Below are positions 59,061 through 64,000 of a DNA stretch of 64,000 nt, in pieces (positions within the stretch are counted from its first letter, which is position 1; each line of letters opens with the position of its first letter). The DNA is from Rhizoctonia solani. Lineage: Eukaryota; Basidiomycota; Agaricomycetes; Cantharellales; Ceratobasidiaceae. The notes beneath the pieces are model-generated. The model worked only from the letters and a program-made list of their open reading frames with translations. It searched no databases and was not told where the DNA came from. Location of the stretch: assembly GCF_016906535.1 (NCBI RefSeq), contig NC_057373.1:682001-746000 (forward strand), in the 5' to 3' direction. The translations under genes and the position numbers were made by a program.

Positions 59061-59472
59061 CAAATTCTCTACGACCCCAGATCTTTATCTCAATGCATGG
59101 AAGTCCTGACGCCATTTGGCACTGCCCATCCGAACCTTAAGAACTTCAAGAGCAGGTCCACATGAATTCAAGGGCACAACTATCATGATCCCAAGACAAA
59201 TATGTATCGTTGTCAAACTGCATATGTATGAATAACCTAAGCCCACATTCATTTATACTTAGTCAAGGTTTATTGATAATACCCTCCTATGAAGGTTCAA
59301 TGGGCTATAATCGGTGGGTGTACTACGTAGATAACCTCGTCCCTCAGCTTTAGTAGAAAAGGACCAAGAAAAAGCTGCCTGTAAGACCATATCCACATGT
59401 ATCTCAACACACAACTGACCATCGGACGCGACACGGCTCTACTGCTGCTGGCAAAGGATAGCAAAAGTAATT

Positions 59473-59551
59473 GGTCAGCGGGGGGTCGAATCCACGACCT
59501 TTGAGTTAACTAATATTAGCTCGACGCTCTAACCAACTGAGCTAGCCAACC
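59473..59551 (-). tRNA. tRNA-Ile (AAT)-like gene with very short intron, possibly degenerate
   Basis: 79 nt. The acceptor strands GGTTGGC and GCTGACC pair (two G-U). The D arm is GCTC-AGTTGGTTA-GAGC. The anticodon stem starts TCGAG with loop CTAATA, so the anticodon is AAT (Ile). About 7-8 extra nt (TTAGTTAA) lie after position 37, where tRNA introns occur. Box A (TAGCTCAGTTGG) and box B (GATTCGACCCC) are recognisable. The anticodon stem has one C-A mismatch and the T stem is one base short with mismatches, so it may be a pseudogene. Confidence 0.65.
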
Positions 59552-59977
59552 TTGATATTGGTCCAAATAGAGACATTATGATTACTTGCTTTATCCCCAT
59601 AAACGCTCATAATCAACGATGCTATTCTGATCGGTCTTTACGCCCGATTTATCAAATTCGACCATAAACATACTCGACTGAAAAATCTCTTCAACATATA
59701 TATTCACCACCACAGCCAGATCGAAAAATCACAAAAAAACACAACAACAACAATATGACAAAGCACACAGAAGAAAAAACGAACTCGAAAGACACTGGAC
59801 ACATAAGAAACCCAAATATATAAACACCCCAGGCCAAAAAGAGTCCATACACCACGTGGGAAACATGCGAGCGAGGTCGGATCTGGATATCACTTGTTCG
59901 CGCGCGAAACCAACACTGAATCAAATGTAAGGCTTGATCCGCCCCTCTCTCTCTCTAGGAAGCACATGTACAAAGCT
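59552..59977. other. intergenic between tRNA and gene fragment
   Basis: AT-rich, with A-rich tracts near 59720-59780; no gene seen. Confidence 0.5.
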
Positions 59978-60422
59978 TTACATCCCTCCGCGAGGTGAGG
60001 GCATAGGCGGAACCGGGACGTTTGTACTGTGTGCATTCCAGCTCACATGATGGAAACTTTTCTTTTTCCTCACGCTTGCGTGATAGGCTGCTCGCACCGC
60101 GCTCGGTTCTTTACTCGCGCTCGCGGTGTTGGTCGTCGCGCTGCTCGTGCTTCCCGTGGGGGAGAACAGACCGGTAGATATGGATCCGGACGAGGACGGA
60201 CGGGTGGGTTGATGCTGCTGTTGGTGCGAGTGATGAGAGAGCATGGGGGGAACGGTGAGTGGGAATATGCTCCTGTAGTGCGCTTCGTTCGAGGATGGAG
60301 TGCGGGCTCGGGCGGGTGGTACGCGTGCTTGGGGAAGAGAATCCATGCGCGCCTGCCAGAGCTTGCGGTTCGTGGCACATTGCTCTTTTATGGGGCTCAG
60401 TTCTGCACAATACAATTCGCGT
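59978..60422 (-). pseudogene. 3' fragment of an unidentified gene, cut by the duplication
   Basis: About 148 codons in frame to a stop at 59978, beginning at the duplication junction near 60422. The segment has RELYCAELSPIKEQCATNRK (helical), a Ser/Gln/His-rich linker (SHHSHQQQHQPTRPSSS) and an end rich in Lys and Pro (KKKSFHHVSWNAHSTNV). The open frame continues to 60646 only through antisense TSC1 sequence. I do not recognise the gene. A complete copy is predicted right of the window if the duplication is a simple tandem. Confidence 0.6.
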
Positions 60423-61984
60423 TCGCCCAAGTCCACAGGAGGCCGGAGCGAAAAGTCCCTCGAAATCATGATCAACACCCACGCAACACTAACCGCTCCC
60501 CCCGGCCCGCTCTTATTCCTCGCAGACACCCCAGCACCGGCCGCGCCCGCGAGCACCACCATGTCCCCTCGCCCGCGGCACGCCATGGCCGAAGAGGCCC
60601 TGTCGATCCTCCAGCGGGACGTGCTCATACTCCGGAACCAGCTCAATTTCGAGATTTATCTCAAGGAGCTCGTGCAGCAGCATGTCGGCCGGTTGCATCA
60701 GGATAAGATTGTTTCGAGGAGCGAGGAGGCGGAGAGACAAAGTCTGGTAAGTTTAATCTATTCTTGACTTGTTTCGTAAGATTGACAGGGGCAATCGCAA
60801 TCACAATGCATTGACGCATTGGACGCATTTAGCATGTGAAACTTAAAGACTACAAGGCAAAGCTGACTAAAGCTCAAGAAGACCTCGCGACGACCCGGGC
60901 CGAGGCGGCTGGGACCAAGTCGAGGCATACACAATGGGTGACCGAGTTGCAGGATAAGCTCACCCGGTTCAGGGAGGAGAAGCGTAGTTGGGCGGCCGAG
61001 GCTGTCGAGCTGAGGGGCGAGGTTAACGATGCTAGGGTGTGTACTCTTGCTTACCTTTTTGTTTTTATTTTGCCGAATGTTAGTTGATGGGTGGCGGATT
61101 GGATGTAGGCGGCTTTGAAGGCACAGAATGAAGCACTGGCTGATGCGCTGAACGAGTGGGTTTGACTGTACTCGACAAGAGGAAGTGCACTAACTTTGCT
61201 AAAGGGTGTTCAACCTCAAACAGCAGTTACGCGAGTCGGCGCCCAAGGTGGACAAAATCGCTGCATACGAACAGAGGATAGATCAGTTGGTCAAGGCACA
61301 GGCTCTGAGGTATATTCTCAAGCGTCGTATTCCATATTCGATTCTCACTCTAGTCCAAAGGGATGACTCGCCCGAAATGCGAGCTTACCGCGAAGACCGT
61401 GCCAAGTTGGATGAAATGATTAGTAACTACGCCAAGATGGAACTTCAGCTCCAGAGTTTACAGCATGCAAACGAACAGTTGACTGCGCTCCACAAGTATG
61501 ACTCGTTTTCATTTTTAGGTGAATTCAGCCTGATAATAACCAAACTAGGACTCAGGAAGACGAGCTTAACCACGCAAATTCGCAAGTGACGGACCTCACA
61601 CGTCGTCTCGCATCTGCCACAACTCAGAACCCATTCTCTCGCTCCGCAATAAAAGCCGCAGCCGCAGCTCAAGACCAAATCAACAAACTCGAAGCAGAAA
61701 ACAAAGAACTGAGCAACAAGAACATGGTACTCATGGACGAAATCGACGAAGTGAAAGCCATGGTCGAGTTTTTAAGGAGTGAGCGAGTCAATTTTGGAGC
61801 TGGCGGGCCAGGATCGCCGGTTCAGCGGATCGTGAGCGGGACAGGCTCGTTGCCTGCCCAGACCCAGTCTGAACCCATTACCGGAACCGGGCCTTCGCCC
61901 AGGTTGGACTCGAGTGCGTTGGCGGATTTGGCGGATGCGACGGCTGCCCCAGGTGAATCGAGTGATGTGGCTACGACTGCTTAA
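60423..61984 (+). pseudogene. TSC1: truncated TSC1 duplicate (3' part)
   Basis: Same exons as TSC1 from the codons around SPKSTGGRSEKS to the stop, nearly identical, with conserved splice sites and no stop. Changes include PKGH to LKRR in the IPYSIL region, GK to AK in the following helix and SDD to SSD near the end. The helical core is missing, and the sequence 5' of the junction belongs to another gene, so the promoter is lost. If transcribed it could make a coiled-coil fragment starting at MINTHATLTAPPG, potentially able to bind TSC partners. Confidence 0.8.
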
Positions 61985-62689
61985 CAAGAGGAACGCTGGG
62001 ATCTATAATGAGGATCTCTTGGAGATAATGGACTCGAATGTATTTAGTATGAGGTTCTTTTTTTATGTATCTTGTGTGCTTTGTGTGATTGGAGTGGTTT
62101 CAGTGACTATGTGCTTGGGCACTCGCTCGCTTCTGTCATGCGAAGTGTGTAGGTTGTCACTATACAGACGACGCTGCCGCACATTGCCGAGCCGCCGGTT
62201 ACAGCATGTTTCTCGAGCACGGACATCATTAACTTATCAACGAGGGCCAAATTCCCTCTTGATGATCTACGGATCGTCATTAGGCGATCATTGTCAGAGA
62301 CAAATTCAGCGCATGCATGTGTTGTTTGAGACTTACATGGAATACTTGAGGTAATTCGTCAACGACAACTCGAGGCCGCGCGCGTTGTGGTTAAGTCCAT
62401 ATGTGCTAGACCTGGTATTCATCGGGATTGATCGGTTGGGGTGGTCATATTTTGATTTCAAGTAGGAATCGCTATCCGTTTGGTTTTGATTCAGCACTTT
62501 TCTATCCTCACTACTTTTAGCCAGCCATCAGGCCGGTGTTAAGATGAGCTCTCCTTTCGGTGTGTCTGAGTCCGTGCTGAGCATTGACAAAATTGGTCGG
62601 CTCTGTGGCGTAGCTCTTGTTGCCTTCAAGCAGGGGGAAGGATCTGATAGGGTCAAGACAATGGTAGTTAGGAGTTGAGCTTGATTGTA

Positions 62690-63290
62690 TTACCCACCTC
62701 GTTATACTTGTTATTCTTCTCATCCGTGCAAGCCAGAAACTCCGTACTGTTTCCCGATATATGTGATCGGGTCAAAAGTTTGATACTGTTGTTCATTGTG
62801 CTTGCATGGCTCCCTTACGACAAACTTGAGACACTTCTCTTTCAGCCTTCACGCGTTCAGACGCTTGTGCGCATAGTTCGACAGGATGGTCAAGTCCGGA
62901 CAGAGTCATACACAACTAGCTACAAAAGTCTCTTGCGTGGCACAGCATGTAAGTATAGCCGTCGGATAGAGTTCGAGTATTCATATCTGAAAGCGCAAGG
63001 GGCGGACGCCAGGAAAGATAATGAAGGAGATGAAGTGGTGGTTCGTGGTCTTATATATGGTATCATACGGCGCATGCGTTTCAGGGATCAAAGCGTATAA
63101 TCTCCTTTTGCAATAAATCTGCAAATTAGCGGTATATGCGCGGCCGGCCATACATGATTTGTACATTCAAGTGATAGTGCAAGCAAAGATTGAGAGATTG
63201 CTGAGAACTTCGCTGGGTGGAATGATTTGAATTGTTAAGTCATTTCAGTTTATTCAGTTCATACATTTGTACAACATCGAAAGCGGCGTA
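62690..63290 (-). repeat. downstream block (R2) of unit D
   Basis: Reverse-oriented match to the blocks downstream of copies A, B and C. Confidence 0.65.
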
Positions 63291-63305
63291 TTTACGGGGG
63301 CCCTT

Positions 63306-63948
63306 TTACTCTTCCAAAGGCTTGAGCTCCCAAAGGGGAGCAGGAGGAGCATCGGGAATCACAGGGATAGGAACAAGTATCAACTTTCCATTGCCAATAT
63401 AAGTGCCATTGCCACAGGCCATTCGAGCTCACAACTCACCTCTCTCTGTTCTCCAGCTCCCACATAGAGGGTGGCTCCGATAGGCTGTTGAGTTGGGGCA
63501 ATGCTGTTCAAAGAATGCCCACTTAGCGCTTTCATATATCATCAATCAATCAACGTACGTGAAAATATGTCTCCCTTGACTTCCCTCTGAGCGTTGCACT
63601 CTGAACAGTTTCGTACCGTCCAAGATGATGGGCCCTCCAGGCATAGGACTTTTGAATCCATAGCTCCAGGATTCACCAGGTCTGGAACTGATTGTATACA
63701 CGTCACGCCCTTCCTCGGGAGCGATTTCAAACACCCACTAAGTGATAGAAAGGTTCGTATTAGTTGACGAGTTATTGTAACCAAAGTGCAAAAAAACGTA
63801 CTTGTTGCTGCCCATAAAACTCAGGCCTGTTGGGATCGAGCTCGATCGGTCGATCAGGTCCTTTACCGGTAGCATACATACCCCCAACAAAATCTTGGTC
63901 TCCCTTGCCTATGAACCGAACAAGATATCGACCAGGGCGTAGAGACAT
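63306..63948 (-). CDS. I66-like protease inhibitor, copy D
   Basis: Four exons, intact: MSLRPGRYLVRFIGKGDQD; WVFEIAPEEGRDVYTI; TIAPTQQPIGATLYVGAG; LILVPIPVIPDAPPAPLWEL, ending KPLEE. It is the duplicate of copy C by position, yet keeps APT and IPDAPPAP where copy C has AST and IPGAHGP. Exon 3 ends GEQRE, one residue shorter than copy A. No signal peptide. Confidence 0.7.
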
Positions 63949-64000
63949 GACACTTATTAGAGACTACTGGAAGAAAGAGGGCCAGGTGCAATGCTGAGGA

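Larger units (their letters stand above)
54916..60422. repeat. tandem duplication, first unit
   Basis: About 5.5 kb. Sequence from TCGCCCAAGTCCACAGG in TSC1 onward recurs from 60423, at a distance of 5507 bp, shrinking to about 5495 bp at the I66-like gene through small indels. Introns and intergenic DNA are also similar. Confidence 0.85.
60423..64000. repeat. tandem duplication, second unit (cut by window edge)
   Basis: Follows directly on the first unit; matches 54916-58505 over the visible part. A full second unit would end near 65.9 kb in window coordinates. Confidence 0.85.

Noticed and set aside
59978..60646. 222-codon minus-strand gene
   Set aside because: The first ~75 codons are antisense TSC1 repeated at 54916-55140; only the part left of the junction is a real gene fragment.
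60300..60767. A new gene starting at 60300 that runs into the TSC1 duplicate
   Set aside because: Its first 40 codons are antisense to the truncated neighbouring gene; the ATG is fortuitous, though a chimeric transcript cannot be excluded.

Overview
This window looks like a chromosome segment from a filamentous basidiomycete. Genes are dense and broken by many short introns (about 45-80 bp), and they are mixed with Tad-like LINEs, a Tc1/mariner element, a solo LTR and a MITE. The protein families (a TPR protein of the CHAT-linked type, BTB proteins, a Zn2Cys6 regulator, small beta-rich proteins) and their wording point to Rhizoctonia/Cantharellales. That placement rests on recalled family resemblance, not on a search.

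Left part (1-18.4 kb), mostly housekeeping: the 5' part of a TPR-repeat gene running off the left edge (-); NMD3 (-), head-to-head with a four-exon RPB10 gene whose first coding exon is only the ATG (+); VPS16 (-); a cytochrome P450 (+); a MSS4-type PI4P 5-kinase (-) sharing a 186-bp divergent promoter with the 51-kDa subunit of respiratory complex I (+).

Middle (18.4-29.3 kb), accessory genes: three paralogous small genes of unknown function (19.9, 22.9 and 24.3 kb). All are intact, and each carries a micro-exon of 7 or 13 nt. A BTB gene (-) and a Zn2Cys6 transcription factor (+) follow.

29.5-43.5 kb, nested mobile elements: two copies (A and B) of a small gene resembling fungal I66/cospin-type protease inhibitors, each inside a larger duplicated unit. 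Unit B has been opened by successive insertions: a ~320-bp repeat (R1), a 5'-truncated LINE inside R1, and a full-length LINE with intact ORF1 and ORF2 inside the first LINE's target duplication. A solo LTR with 5-bp target duplication lies further along the unit, and a CACTA-like MITE just beyond it. Related units elsewhere in the window allow the empty sites to be reconstructed. A second BTB gene follows.

43.6-64 kb: a large helical protein gene (possibly Med5-like), a 2.9-kb Tc1/mariner-superfamily transposon with 291-bp near-identical TIRs and TA duplications, an acidic disordered protein, and TSC1 (hamartin). A block of about 5.5 kb starting inside TSC1 and holding its 3' part, I66-like copy C, a tRNA-Ile-like gene and the 3' end of an unidentified gene is repeated in tandem. 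The second copy gives a truncated TSC1 and I66-like copy D and runs off the right edge.

No single undescribed multi-gene system stands out. The most distinctive signals are the micro-exon gene family, the reconstructable nested insertions with two LINE integrations at one TCACGTG site, and the TSC1 tandem duplication.
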